DNA of 23,249 bases, taken from the NCBI GenBank assembly GCA_009780755.1, contig WQZL01000013.1:1-23249 (forward strand), written 5' to 3'. The first letter of the stretch is position 1; each line of letters opens with the position of its first letter. The notes below the pieces were generated by a model. That model searched no databases and was not told the origin of the DNA. It saw nothing but the letters and a program-made list of their open reading frames with translations. This stretch comes from Promicromonosporaceae bacterium. GTDB lineage: Bacteria; Actinomycetota; Actinomycetes; Actinomycetales; Cellulomonadaceae. The position numbers and the translations under genes are program-made. Of this stretch, positions 1-6,997 are shown one piece after another.

Positions 1-861
1 CTCACCGCCGCCGCCGAAACCAACACCCCCCTGTACATCGGCCACAACATGCGCCACTCCGATGTAGCCCAGGCCATGCGCGCCATCATCGAGCGTGGAG
101 AGATCGGGGAAATCAAGGCCGTCTGGGTGCGCCACTTTGTGGGCAACGGCGGCGACTACTACTTCAAGGATTGGCACGCGGATCGCTCCAAGGTAGGCAC
201 CCTGCTGTTGCAGAAGGCCAGCCACGACCTTGACATCGTTCACTATCTCGCCAAGGGGTACAGCCGCCGCGTGGTGGGCATGGGCGACCTAATGATCTAC
301 GGCGACGTAACCGACCGCAAGGATCGCAGCGGCGAGATCATGCCCGAATGGTTCTCCTACGACAACTGGCCCCCAAGATCGGTGACCGGCCTGAACCCGG
401 TAGTCGATGTCGAGGATGTATCCCACATGATGACCACACTCGATAACGGCGTGCAGGTCACCTACACCCAGTGCCATTTCACCCCCGACTACTGGCGCAA
501 CTACACCTTCATCGGCACCGAAGGGCGCCTGGAGAACTTCGGCGACACCAACGGCGGAGTCATCCGCGTGTGGAACCGGCGCCACGAATGGCAGCTCGAA
601 GGCGACGTGGAATACCCCATTGAGGGCGTTACCTCCGGTCATCACGACGCGGACCTGGCCACCATGCGAGAGTTCCTGAACCACGTCATCGACGGAGCGC
701 CCACCGTGGTCTCTCCCATCGCGGCCCGCGAGGCCGTGGCCGCCGGAGCCAAGGCCGCCGAATCGCTGCGAAATGGGTCAGTTCCCATCGACATCCCGGA
801 ACTCCCGGCTCACGTCGTCGATCACTTTAAACGAATCGCGCTGCCCCACCAGGCCGCTTGA
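1..861 (+). CDS. Gfo/Idh/MocA-family oxidoreductase, 3' part only
   Basis: The reading frame is open from the first base and ends in TGA, so the gene begins before the window; the ATG at 49 is internal. About 286 codons are visible. The visible start, with YIGHNMRHS and then a GEIGEIKAV segment, matches the junction between the NAD(P)-binding Rossmann half and the C-terminal alpha/beta half of Gfo/Idh/MocA dehydrogenases. The following KASHDLDIVHYL segment holds the conserved His/Asp region used by this family around the active site. The nucleotide-binding GxGxxG part is outside the window. These enzymes oxidise or reduce sugars, inositols and their derivatives in the cytosol. The next genes, for a GatZ-type aldolase subunit and an AgaS-type isomerase, suggest a sugar or amino-sugar substrate. 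The exact substrate cannot be read from the sequence. Confidence 0.85.
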   Translation, partial: LTAAAETNTPLYIGHNMRHSDVAQAMRAIIERGEIGEIKAVWVRHFVGNGGDYYFKDWHADRSKVGTLLLQKASHDLDIVHYLAKGYSRRVVGMGDLMIYGDVTDRKDRSGEIMPEWFSYDNWPPRSVTGLNPVVDVEDVSHMMTTLDNGVQVTYTQCHFTPDYWRNYTFIGTEGRLENFGDTNGGVIRVWNRRHEWQLEGDVEYPIEGVTSGHHDADLATMREFLNHVIDGAPTVVSPIAAREAVAAGAKAAESLRNGSVPIDIPELPAHVVDHFKRIALPHQAA

Positions 862-929
862 CCTGAAAACACCACCCCTATCAACCCGCGCCGAACTGGC
901 GGCGTCGCCCGAGAAGAGTCAGGAAAACG

Positions 930-2219
930 ATGAGCAAGAGACTGCTGGAGATGGTTCGCGAGCATAAGGCGGGCACCCCCGTCGGGATCGCCGCCGTATG
1001 CTCCGCCCACCCCCTCGTGCTGCGTGCGGCGGCGGCCAAGGCGGTCGAGGATGGCACGGCCTTGCTGGTCGAAGCCACCAGTAACCAGGTGGATCAGTTC
1101 GGTGGCTACACCGGTATGAAACCAGCCGATTTCCGTGATCTGATGTTGAAGATTGCCGCAGAGGAGGGTCTACCCGCCGATCGGGTAATCCTCGGCGGTG
1201 ACCACCTCGGCCCCAACCGGTGGCAGAAGGAACCGGCAGAGCAGGCGATGGCCAAGGCCCTCGATCTGGTGGCCGCCTACGTGAAGGCCGGTTACGAGAA
1301 GATTCACCTCGACTGTTCGATGGCCTGCGCCGACGATACTCTGCCCCTATCCGATGAGGTAGTGGCCGAACGCGCCGCCGCCATGTTGGCCGTCGCCGAG
1401 CAAACCGCCCGCGAGGCTGGCTTGGCGAACCTACCGGTTTACGTAATCGGTACCGAGGTGCCGGTGCCTGGTGGCGCACACGAGGAGTTGGGCGAACTTT
1501 CCGCCACCTCTCCCGAAGCGGCCCATGCCACCTTGGCCGCACACCGTCAGGCGTTCGCCGCACACGGCGTGCTGGATGCCTGGGATCGCATCATCGCCCT
1601 GGTGGTGCAGCCCGCCGTCGAGTTCGACCACCTGCGCGTTATCCAGTACGAGCGAGCCAAAACTACACAACTGCGGCAGGTGCTTGACGATGAGCCGACC
1701 ATGTTGTTCGAGGCACATTCAACGGATTACCAACTGCCCGAGCGGCTACAGGAACTCGTTGAAGACCACTGGTTTGTTATCAAAGTGGGGCCGGGCCTGA
1801 CCTTCAATCTCCGCGAAGGACTGTTCGCGCTTTCGCACATCGAGGATGAGTTGATCCCGGCCGAACAGCGCTCCGACCTACGCGCCGTAATCGAGGCGCA
1901 GATGGTCGCCGATCCGGGCCGCTGGAACTCATACTACGAAGGCGACCCGGACACCCAGCGCATCGCCCGCCGCTACTCGTATTCCGACCGCCTGCGCTAC
2001 TACCTACCCGACCCGGTGATCGCCGAGGCGCAAGAAAAGCTGCTGGACAACCTGACGGCAGTGGACATTCCGATGCCGCTAATCAGCCAATACCTGCCCT
2101 TGCAGTATGACCGCATCATGCGCGGAGAGCTGACCGCCGATCCGCGCGCCTTGGCGATGGATCGCGTCAAGGATGCCCTTCGCCCCTATTCCTTCGCCTG
2201 TAACCCCACGAAAGACTGA
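930..2219 (+). CDS. gatZ/kbaZ-like: D-tagatose-1,6-bisphosphate aldolase GatZ/KbaZ-type subunit
   Basis: This 429-residue protein has the normal full length for the GatZ/KbaZ family. Recognisable blocks are VEATSNQVDQFGGYTGM (about residue 48), GGDHLGPN (about 89), HLDCSMAC (about 126), FEAHSTDYQ (about 260) and KVGPGLTFNLREGLFAL (about 284). In enterobacteria this subunit has no aldolase activity of its own but is needed for full activity and stability of the catalytic GatY/KbaY class II aldolase. That enzyme cleaves tagatose 1,6-bisphosphate to dihydroxyacetone phosphate and glyceraldehyde 3-phosphate. No GatY/KbaY partner is in the window. The ATG start is preceded by an AGGA at suitable distance. 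The stop lies two bases before the next gene, so the two are almost certainly co-transcribed. The family call is firm; the exact substrate in this organism is inferred. Confidence 0.88.
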   Translation: MSKRLLEMVREHKAGTPVGIAAVCSAHPLVLRAAAAKAVEDGTALLVEATSNQVDQFGGYTGMKPADFRDLMLKIAAEEGLPADRVILGGDHLGPNRWQKEPAEQAMAKALDLVAAYVKAGYEKIHLDCSMACADDTLPLSDEVVAERAAAMLAVAEQTAREAGLANLPVYVIGTEVPVPGGAHEELGELSATSPEAAHATLAAHRQAFAAHGVLDAWDRIIALVVQPAVEFDHLRVIQYERAKTTQLRQVLDDEPTMLFEAHSTDYQLPERLQELVEDHWFVIKVGPGLTFNLREGLFALSHIEDELIPAEQRSDLRAVIEAQMVADPGRWNSYYEGDPDTQRIARRYSYSDRLRYYLPDPVIAEAQEKLLDNLTAVDIPMPLISQYLPLQYDRIMRGELTADPRALAMDRVKDALRPYSFACNPTKD

Positions 2220-2221
2220 TA

Positions 2222-3388
2222 ATGACCGCCACCTTTGCCGAATTGTTTGCCGCTCTTGCTGTCGAAGGCTCCGAACACACCGCTCGGGAGATTGCGCAGC
2301 AGCCGGCTGTGTGGCGCAAGCTCGCCGACCTAATGGCGGCTAGCCGATCCGAGATCGAGGCCAAGATCGCGCCGCTGGTGGCCCGCCGCGATGTGCGCGT
2401 CATCCTGACCGGTGCCGGAACCTCTGCCTTCGTCGGCGACACCCTGGCGCCCGCCCTCTCCGAGCGGCTGAGGCGCCCGGTTGCGGCTATTCCCACCACC
2501 GACATCGTGGCGAGTCCCCGAGCCATCTTCGCTAGCGATCAGCCCACACTGCTGGTCTCCTTTGCCAGGTCGGGGAATAGTCCTGAATCCGTGGCCGCCA
2601 CCGAGCTTGCCGAGCAGTGCCTGGCTGAAGTCCACCACTTGATCGTCACCTGTAATGAGGAGGGGCATCTCGCCACGGAACATGCCGACCAGGAGCGTTC
2701 CACGGTGCTGCTCATGCCGGCCGAGACCAACGACAAGTCGTTCGCGATGACGTCCAGCTTCTCCTCGATGCTACTCGCCGCCTGGTTTGCCTTGGCCGGG
2801 GCGGGTGACGTCGAGGTGCGCGCCACCTGTGAGCAGGCCGCCGCCGCCGGGGATACGCTGTTCGAGCAGCGCGCCGCCGACATAAAAGAGCTGGCCTTTA
2901 CCGCGCCGGGGCGGATTGTCTACCTTGGCTCCGGTTCGCTTGCCGGAGTTTCCAATGAGGCGGGCCTGAAGATTTTGGAGCTGACGGCCGGCAAGGTGGT
3001 GCCCTGGATGGACTCATCGCTGGGGTTTAGGCATGGCCCGAAGTCCGTACTTGATCCGCAGACGCTCGCCGTCATGTTCATCTCCAGCGACCCGTACACC
3101 CGCCGGTACGATCTCGACATGGCTCACGAGATGCAGGCCGCCTTACCCGAAGGCCGCCTGCTCGTGTTGGCGGCCGAAACCACCGATGTGGCTGGCGCCC
3201 GTAACTGGATGCTGCCGGGGCTGGCCGGTGCCTCCGATGTGGTTCTTGGTCTGGTTGGCATTCTGGTAGCGCAGACCATTGCCCTTTTCTCCTCGGTGAA
3301 CGTTGGCTGTACCCCGGACAACCCCTTCCCTGGCGGCAGCGTCAACCGCGTGGTGCAGGGCGTAATCATCCATCCGTTAGTGGGCTGA
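2222..3388 (+). CDS. agaS-like: AgaS-family SIS-domain sugar-phosphate isomerase/deaminase
   Basis: The 388-residue product matches the AgaS family in length and layout, with two SIS (sugar isomerase) domains. The first has ILTGAGTSAFVGDTL (about residue 60) and the phospho-sugar-binding SFARSGNSPES (about 112). The second has YLGSGSLAGVSNEAGLK (about 234) and then SSLGFRHGPKS (about 265). Proteins of this family convert galactosamine 6-phosphate to tagatose 6-phosphate and ammonia in the GalNAc/GalN pathway; some relatives are annotated as tagatose-6-phosphate ketose/aldose isomerases. The gene begins two bases after the GatZ-type gene, with no strong ribosome binding site, so translation is probably coupled. 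The pair makes an amino-sugar catabolic operon likely, with the product feeding the tagatose phosphate branch. Substrate assignment is inference from family and context. Confidence 0.87.
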   Translation: MTATFAELFAALAVEGSEHTAREIAQQPAVWRKLADLMAASRSEIEAKIAPLVARRDVRVILTGAGTSAFVGDTLAPALSERLRRPVAAIPTTDIVASPRAIFASDQPTLLVSFARSGNSPESVAATELAEQCLAEVHHLIVTCNEEGHLATEHADQERSTVLLMPAETNDKSFAMTSSFSSMLLAAWFALAGAGDVEVRATCEQAAAAGDTLFEQRAADIKELAFTAPGRIVYLGSGSLAGVSNEAGLKILELTAGKVVPWMDSSLGFRHGPKSVLDPQTLAVMFISSDPYTRRYDLDMAHEMQAALPEGRLLVLAAETTDVAGARNWMLPGLAGASDVVLGLVGILVAQTIALFSSVNVGCTPDNPFPGGSVNRVVQGVIIHPLVG

Positions 3389-3430
3389 CGCCTGCTGAAC
3401 GGCCCCGCCTATACTTGGCTAGGTTAGAGA

Positions 3431-3455
3431 CTGACAACCGATCAGAACTGTCAAC
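3431..3455. promoter_or_regulatory. Direct repeat CTGACAAC/CTGTCAAC upstream of the DeoR-type gene
   Basis: Two near-identical octamers, CTGACAAC at 3431-3438 and CTGTCAAC at 3448-3455, lie 17 bp apart in the 90-bp gap before the regulator gene. Direct or inverted octamers at about this spacing are common operators for DeoR-family repressors. This is therefore a candidate autoregulatory site. No second copy was found upstream of the oxidoreductase/GatZ genes within the window, so the assignment is weak. Confidence 0.3.
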
Positions 3456-3478
3456 TTTTTGGGTAGGGGGTACGGAAA

Positions 3479-4264
3479 GTGACGATTGAAGATCGCCACC
3501 ACGACATCGCTAACTGGGTTGCCGAGGCCGGAGGCATCAGCGTTGAGCAGGTAGTTGAAAAGTACGGCGTTTCCCCTGCGACCGCCCGCCGCGACCTGGA
3601 TGCCCTAGCCGAGCAAATGATCGTTGTCCGCACCCGCGGAGGCGCTCGCGCCGCCGCAGTCTCGGGCGAGCTGCCCTTGCGCTACCGAGCGGCCACCTTG
3701 TCAAAGGAGAAGCTGGACATCGCTCGGGCCGCCGTCGCGCTGGTCACCCCCGGCCAGGTCATTGCCTTCACCGGGGGCACCACCACCACCCAGATTGCGC
3801 AGGAACTCGGCGTGCGGGTGGCCGCGAATGCCGAGTTCACCTCCGGAGGCACCACGGTACTCACCAACGCGATCAATATTGCCAACGATCTGATTGTGCG
3901 CCCAGAGCTGCGTATCGTCCTGACGGGTGGCACGGCAATGATTCGCTCCTACGAGTTGGTTGGGCCGCTGGCGAAGGCCGGTTTGCCCTCCATCAACGTT
4001 GATGTCTTCTTCCTTGGGGTCAACGGCATCGACCCCAAGCGCGGCTTCTTTACCGAGCATGAGACCGAAGCCGAGATCAGCGCGGCCATTCTGGAACAGT
4101 CCGTTTCGTCATACATCGTGGCCGATCACACCAAGTTCGGCGCCACCGCCTTTGCGAAAATCTGCGGGCTATCGGACGTTACCGGCATCATCACCGACAC
4201 CAAGGCCGACCCCGTCGCTGTCGCTAAATTGCGCGACCAAGGCTGCAACGTAATCCTGGTGTAA
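3479..4264 (+). CDS. DeoR-family transcriptional regulator
   Basis: This 261-residue protein has the two-part layout of DeoR/GlpR repressors. The N-terminal helix-turn-helix is at about residues 20-45 (VEKYGVSPATARRDLDAL, the family signature) and is followed by RTRGGA. The C-terminal sugar-phosphate-sensing domain has IAFTGGTTTTQIAQEL (about 96), FFLGVNGIDPKRGF (about 178) and VADHTKFG (about 215). Translation starts at GTG 3479, since the frame has no earlier plausible start and a G-rich stretch (GGGTAGGGGG) lies just upstream. DeoR proteins usually repress an adjacent catabolic operon and release DNA on binding a phosphorylated sugar. The genes just upstream, for GatZ- and AgaS-type enzymes, are the natural targets. 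It is convergent with parB, separated by a repeat-rich gap. Confidence 0.9.
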   Translation: MTIEDRHHDIANWVAEAGGISVEQVVEKYGVSPATARRDLDALAEQMIVVRTRGGARAAAVSGELPLRYRAATLSKEKLDIARAAVALVTPGQVIAFTGGTTTTQIAQELGVRVAANAEFTSGGTTVLTNAINIANDLIVRPELRIVLTGGTAMIRSYELVGPLAKAGLPSINVDVFFLGVNGIDPKRGFFTEHETEAEISAAILEQSVSSYIVADHTKFGATAFAKICGLSDVTGIITDTKADPVAVAKLRDQGCNVILV

Positions 4265-4275
4265 CCCCTCCCCGG

Positions 4276-4408
4276 TAGTTGAGCCTGTCGAAACCACCCG
4301 CTTGTTTAGTCCGATGGTTGAGTAGGGAGCGCAGCGACCGTGTCGAAGCCACCACCATCGCTACGCAATGTGGTTTCGACACGGCCCTGACGGGCCTACT
4401 CAACCACC
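4276..4408. repeat. Intergenic palindromic repeat of the GGTTGAG...CGAAACC family (copy 1)
   Basis: A short copy (GTTGAGCCTGTCGAAACCAC) lies at about 4278-4297. It is followed by a long imperfect inverted repeat: the left arm at 4315-4353 begins TGGTTGAGTAGGG and ends GTGTCGAAGCCACC, and the right arm at 4371-4406 begins TGGTTTCGACACGG and ends CCTACTCAACCA. Transcribed from either side it could form a strong hairpin. Its position between convergent genes makes it a possible two-way terminator. The same family recurs at 8455-8540 and 19630-19694, so it is a dispersed element rather than a local accident. Confidence 0.8.
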
Positions 4409-4485
4409 CGGGCGGGATGCCGCAGCGCCGCCGTAGTTACAGCTACAGCTTGCAGGCTCTTCGTCTCAAACCCCCCACGACGCTA

Positions 4486-5655
4486 CTACTTGAACAGGCC
4501 CGGCTCGTCGGGGGCCATTACCGCCAGGATGCGGTTTAGGTCTTCGACCGTGGCGAACTCGACCGTGACCCGGCCCTTCGCCTTGCCGAGTTGAACCTTG
4601 ACTCGTGTCTCGAAGCGATCAGAGAGACGAGTGGCCAGCTCGTCCATCGCCGAGGTGCGCTTACCTGCCCGTGGCGCCTTCCGCCGAGTCGCTCTGTCCG
4701 TGTCGGCCAGGGCAACAATCTCCTCCGTGGCCCGTACTGACAACCCCTCAGAAACAATGCGTTGCGCCAGCCGCTCAATCTCTGCGCCATCAGCCAGGCC
4801 GAGCAGGGCACGGGCGTGCCCGGCCGAGAGTACCCCGGCAGCCACCCGTCGCTGTACCAACGGCGGCAACTTCAGCAGACGCAGCGTGTTCGACACCTGC
4901 GGGCGACTGCGGGCGATACGAGTGGCCAGCTCCTCCTGGGTACAACCAAAGTCGTCGAGCAACTGACGGTAGGCGGCCGCCTCTTCAAGCGGATTCAGTT
5001 GCGACCGGTGCAGGTTCTCCAAGAGCGCGTCGCGAAGCATGTCCGCGTCCTCGGTCTCGCGGATGATGGCCGGAACCGTCTCCAGGCCCGCCCGCTGCGT
5101 GGCTCGCCACCGACGCTCACCCATGATGAGTTCGTATTGTCCGGGGTTCTGGGCGTCTGGGCGCACCACAATGGGTTGAAGCACGCCGATCTGCGCGATC
5201 GAATCGACCAGCTCATCCAGATCAGTCTCGTCAAAAACGGTACGCGGTTGCTTCGCGTTCGGGCGAATGTCTGCGGTGGGAATCTCCGCAAAGGAGGCTC
5301 CCGGAACCGGCAGCAACACGCTTTCGTCTCCCTGAGTCGCTCCTGTTTCACGTGAAACGGCAGATGATGCGGCGGAGGGGATCACCGCGTCCATCGGCCC
5401 CCCGCTAGTCTTGCTTGGCCTGCTAGTACCGGCTCTCAGGCCGAGGCGCCCGCTCGACAGTGCAGCATCCCACGCCTGCGCGGAGCGCTCCTCCTCCGAC
5501 TCCGACTTAGTCCTTACGCGAGATTTGGCAGTCCTTGCCGGTTCTGCTGACTGATCGGGAGCGCCCTCGGCAGACGGCAAACTCTCCACATCTGCCTGAG
5601 TTGGGATCAATGCGCCTAGCCCGCGACCAAGCCCACGCTTCTTTGCTGCACTCAT
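4486..5655 (-). CDS. parB: Chromosome-partitioning protein ParB
   Basis: The 389-residue product is a chromosomal ParB/Spo0J. It starts with KKRGLGRGLGALIP, typical of actinobacterial ParB, followed by a long charged linker. The CTP-binding ParB/Srx fold begins near residue 125 with RPNAKQPRTVFDETDLDELV and IAQIGVLQPIVVRP. It includes GERRWRA (about 179), a CTP-binding and clamp-closure motif. The central helix-turn-helix (EELATRIARSRPQVSNTLRLL) binds parS. The C-terminal dimerisation domain ends at the stop. ParB loads on parS, spreads as a CTP-dependent clamp and works with ParA to segregate origins. One parS site lies inside the gene's linker-coding part and encodes VSRET at about residues 100-104. 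The gene starts three bases after the parA stop, so the two form one operon. The stop of parB faces the DeoR-type gene. Confidence 0.97.
   Translation of the reverse strand: MSAAKKRGLGRGLGALIPTQADVESLPSAEGAPDQSAEPARTAKSRVRTKSESEEERSAQAWDAALSSGRLGLRAGTSRPSKTSGGPMDAVIPSAASSAVSRETGATQGDESVLLPVPGASFAEIPTADIRPNAKQPRTVFDETDLDELVDSIAQIGVLQPIVVRPDAQNPGQYELIMGERRWRATQRAGLETVPAIIRETEDADMLRDALLENLHRSQLNPLEEAAAYRQLLDDFGCTQEELATRIARSRPQVSNTLRLLKLPPLVQRRVAAGVLSAGHARALLGLADGAEIERLAQRIVSEGLSVRATEEIVALADTDRATRRKAPRAGKRTSAMDELATRLSDRFETRVKVQLGKAKGRVTVEFATVEDLNRILAVMAPDEPGLFK
5344..5359. promoter_or_regulatory. parS centromere site 1 (inside parB)
   Basis: TGTTTCACGTGAAACG contains the perfect 14-bp palindrome GTTTCACGTGAAAC and matches the bacterial parS consensus at 15 of 16 positions. 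It sits in the coding sequence for the poorly conserved linker of ParB, where a site costs little in protein function. It is a ParB loading site. Confidence 0.93.
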
Positions 5656-5658
5656 GTC

Positions 5659-6696
5659 TTAACCCTTCTCAGTCGGTTCATTGAAACGCGCGGCACCACG
5701 CGAGCGCCGGGTAGCTCCGCCACCGACACCTCGCTCGGTAAGTTCCCGGGCCGCCTCCAGATAGGCCAACGCGCCCGTAGATGATGGCTCATAGGTGATG
5801 ACGGTCTGACCGTGGCTTGGCGCCTCAGACACGCGGACGGAACGGGGAATGGTGGTCTCCATCGTCTGCTCGGCGAAGTGTTCCCGCACCTCGGCTGCTA
5901 CCTGCTGGGCCAGATTGGTACGCCCGTCATACATGGTGAGCAGGATGGCGGAGAGGTGCAAGTCCGGGTTGAGATGCTTGCGGATCATCTCAATAGATTT
6001 GAGTAGCTGGCTCAGACCTTCTAGCGCGTAATACTCACATTGGATAGGAATCAGCACCTCCCGGCCAACCACGAAGGCATTCACCGTGAGTAGGCCGAGG
6101 CTGGGCGGACAATCCACCAACACGTAGTCGATCCGGGGGGCGCCGCTGACCTCGCGCTCGGCCAGATAGGTGTCGAGAGCGCGGCGCAGTCGAGTTTCAC
6201 GTGAAACCAGGGAAACCAGTTCGATCTCGGCCCCGGAAAGGTCGATGGTGGCAGGCACTCCCCAGAGGTTTGGCACATCGGGGCATGGCTGCACCGCAAA
6301 GGCCAGTGGGGCGCCCTCAACCAACACCTCGTAAATGGAGGGCGTACCCGAGCGATGCTCTAGGCCGAGCGCGGTTGATGCGTTCCCCTGCGGGTCGTTG
6401 TCGATCACCAGCACGTTCAAGCCAGCCTGGGCCAACCCGGCGGCGAGGTTAACGGTGGTGGTGGTTTTGCCCACCCCCCCCTTCTGATTCGCAATGGTGA
6501 TAATGCGGGTATGCTCCGGCTTCGGGAACCGTCGCCCACGCAGGTCAATCCGGCGGCGGGCATCCAACGACAACTGAGCGGCGACCGGAGAGTCATCATC
6601 GGCCTCTGGGATCGCATTCATCAGCGCCGCGCGCAGCCCCTCGCTATTGGCCGGGGGGAACCCAGCCACGGGGGGCCAGCTCTGCTCTGTCGCCAT
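5659..6696 (-). CDS. parA: Chromosome-partitioning ATPase ParA (Soj)
   Basis: This 345-residue ParA/Soj ATPase has the deviant Walker A motif NQKGGVGKTTTTVNLA about 70 residues in. Downstream are VIDNDPQGNAST (A' motif) and DYVLVDCPPSLGLLTVNA (Walker B), and the protein ends in a basic tail. It binds DNA non-specifically as an ATP dimer and is stimulated by ParB to drive origin segregation. The frame is open back to a GTG at 6867, but I prefer ATG 6696: it has AGGAG six bases upstream, whereas the GTG has no ribosome binding site. The 57 extra codons would also consist largely of the sequence spanning parS 3. A second parS lies in frame inside the gene and encodes VSRET. In most actinobacteria parA directly follows rsmG; here about 6.5 kb separates them. 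Confidence 0.96.
   Translation of the reverse strand: MATEQSWPPVAGFPPANSEGLRAALMNAIPEADDDSPVAAQLSLDARRRIDLRGRRFPKPEHTRIITIANQKGGVGKTTTTVNLAAGLAQAGLNVLVIDNDPQGNASTALGLEHRSGTPSIYEVLVEGAPLAFAVQPCPDVPNLWGVPATIDLSGAEIELVSLVSRETRLRRALDTYLAEREVSGAPRIDYVLVDCPPSLGLLTVNAFVVGREVLIPIQCEYYALEGLSQLLKSIEMIRKHLNPDLHLSAILLTMYDGRTNLAQQVAAEVREHFAEQTMETTIPRSVRVSEAPSHGQTVITYEPSSTGALAYLEAARELTERGVGGGATRRSRGAARFNEPTEKG
6194..6207. promoter_or_regulatory. parS centromere site 2 (inside parA)
   Basis: A perfect 14-bp palindrome GTTTCACGTGAAAC, flanked by A and C, lies inside the parA frame and encodes the VSRET of VSLVSRETRLRRA. It is about 840 bp from site 1 and 630 bp from site 3, so the three sites form a compact ParB loading cluster roughly 10-13 kb from oriC. 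Confidence 0.92.
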
Positions 6697-6822
6697 GAAA
6701 TGCTCCTGTCGGTCGCGGATCGCCAGCACACTGGCCGGATCAAACCCTAGACGCTTCCCGCCTCCACCCAAAAACTTCGGCACCACAAGTCCAGCCCCGT
6801 GACGCCATACGATCCCCGCCAA

Positions 6823-6838
6823 TGTTTCACGTGAAACA
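6823..6838. promoter_or_regulatory. parS centromere site 3 (upstream of parA)
   Basis: TGTTTCACGTGAAACA is a perfect 16-bp palindrome and an exact match to the bacterial parS consensus. It lies about 130 bp ahead of the preferred parA start, so ParB bound here could also influence parAB transcription. Confidence 0.95.
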
Positions 6839-6940
6839 CACCCGTGTAATTTGCTGCCCTCCGTCACACAGCGGCCCTAACCAACCCCTCCTCCCGTCCC
6901 AGCAACTGGATTACTCTCTGAGCGGTAACCGTTAACTCTA

Positions 6941-6986
6941 GGTTCTGCGACTTCAGTAGCTACGCTCCCTCCGCGCAGAATGACGA
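6941..6986. repeat. REP-like palindromic repeat (CTGCGACT...GCGCAGAATGAC family), intergenic copy
   Basis: The segment starts GGTTCTGCGACTTC and ends CCGCGCAGAATGACGA. Its ends are partly self-complementary (TTCTGCG against CGCAGAA). Copies of the same family occur inside recF (20730-20832, two units) and inside rsmG (13874-13920), which shows that this is a dispersed element. Confidence 0.72.
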
Positions 6987-6989
6987 CCT

Positions 6990-6997
6990 CTCACAAT
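6990..6997. repeat. Target-site duplication, left copy (CTCACAAT)
   Basis: CTCACAAT lies directly outside the left inverted repeat of the IS256-family element and is repeated exactly at 8430-8437, directly outside the right one. Eight base pairs is the usual duplication for this family. The perfect match indicates a simple, probably recent insertion. Confidence 0.93.

Larger units (their letters stand above)
6697..6997. other. parA leader region, gene-free
   Basis: About 300 bp lie between the preferred parA start and the IS element. The stretch holds the parA upstream frame (open but without a ribosome binding site), parS site 3 at 6823-6838, a palindromic repeat copy at 6941-6986 and the target duplication of the IS at 6990-6997. 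I see no further coding region and no clear promoter. Confidence 0.6.

Noticed and set aside
4279..4539. An 86-codon plus-strand frame
   Set aside because: It consists of the palindromic repeat and the antisense of the parB end; it has no ribosome binding site.
6697..6867. N-terminal extension of ParA from GTG 6867
   Set aside because: It spans parS site 3 and lacks a ribosome binding site, whereas ATG 6696 has AGGAG at ideal distance and gives the usual ParA N-terminus. It cannot be ruled out fully, since the frame is open.
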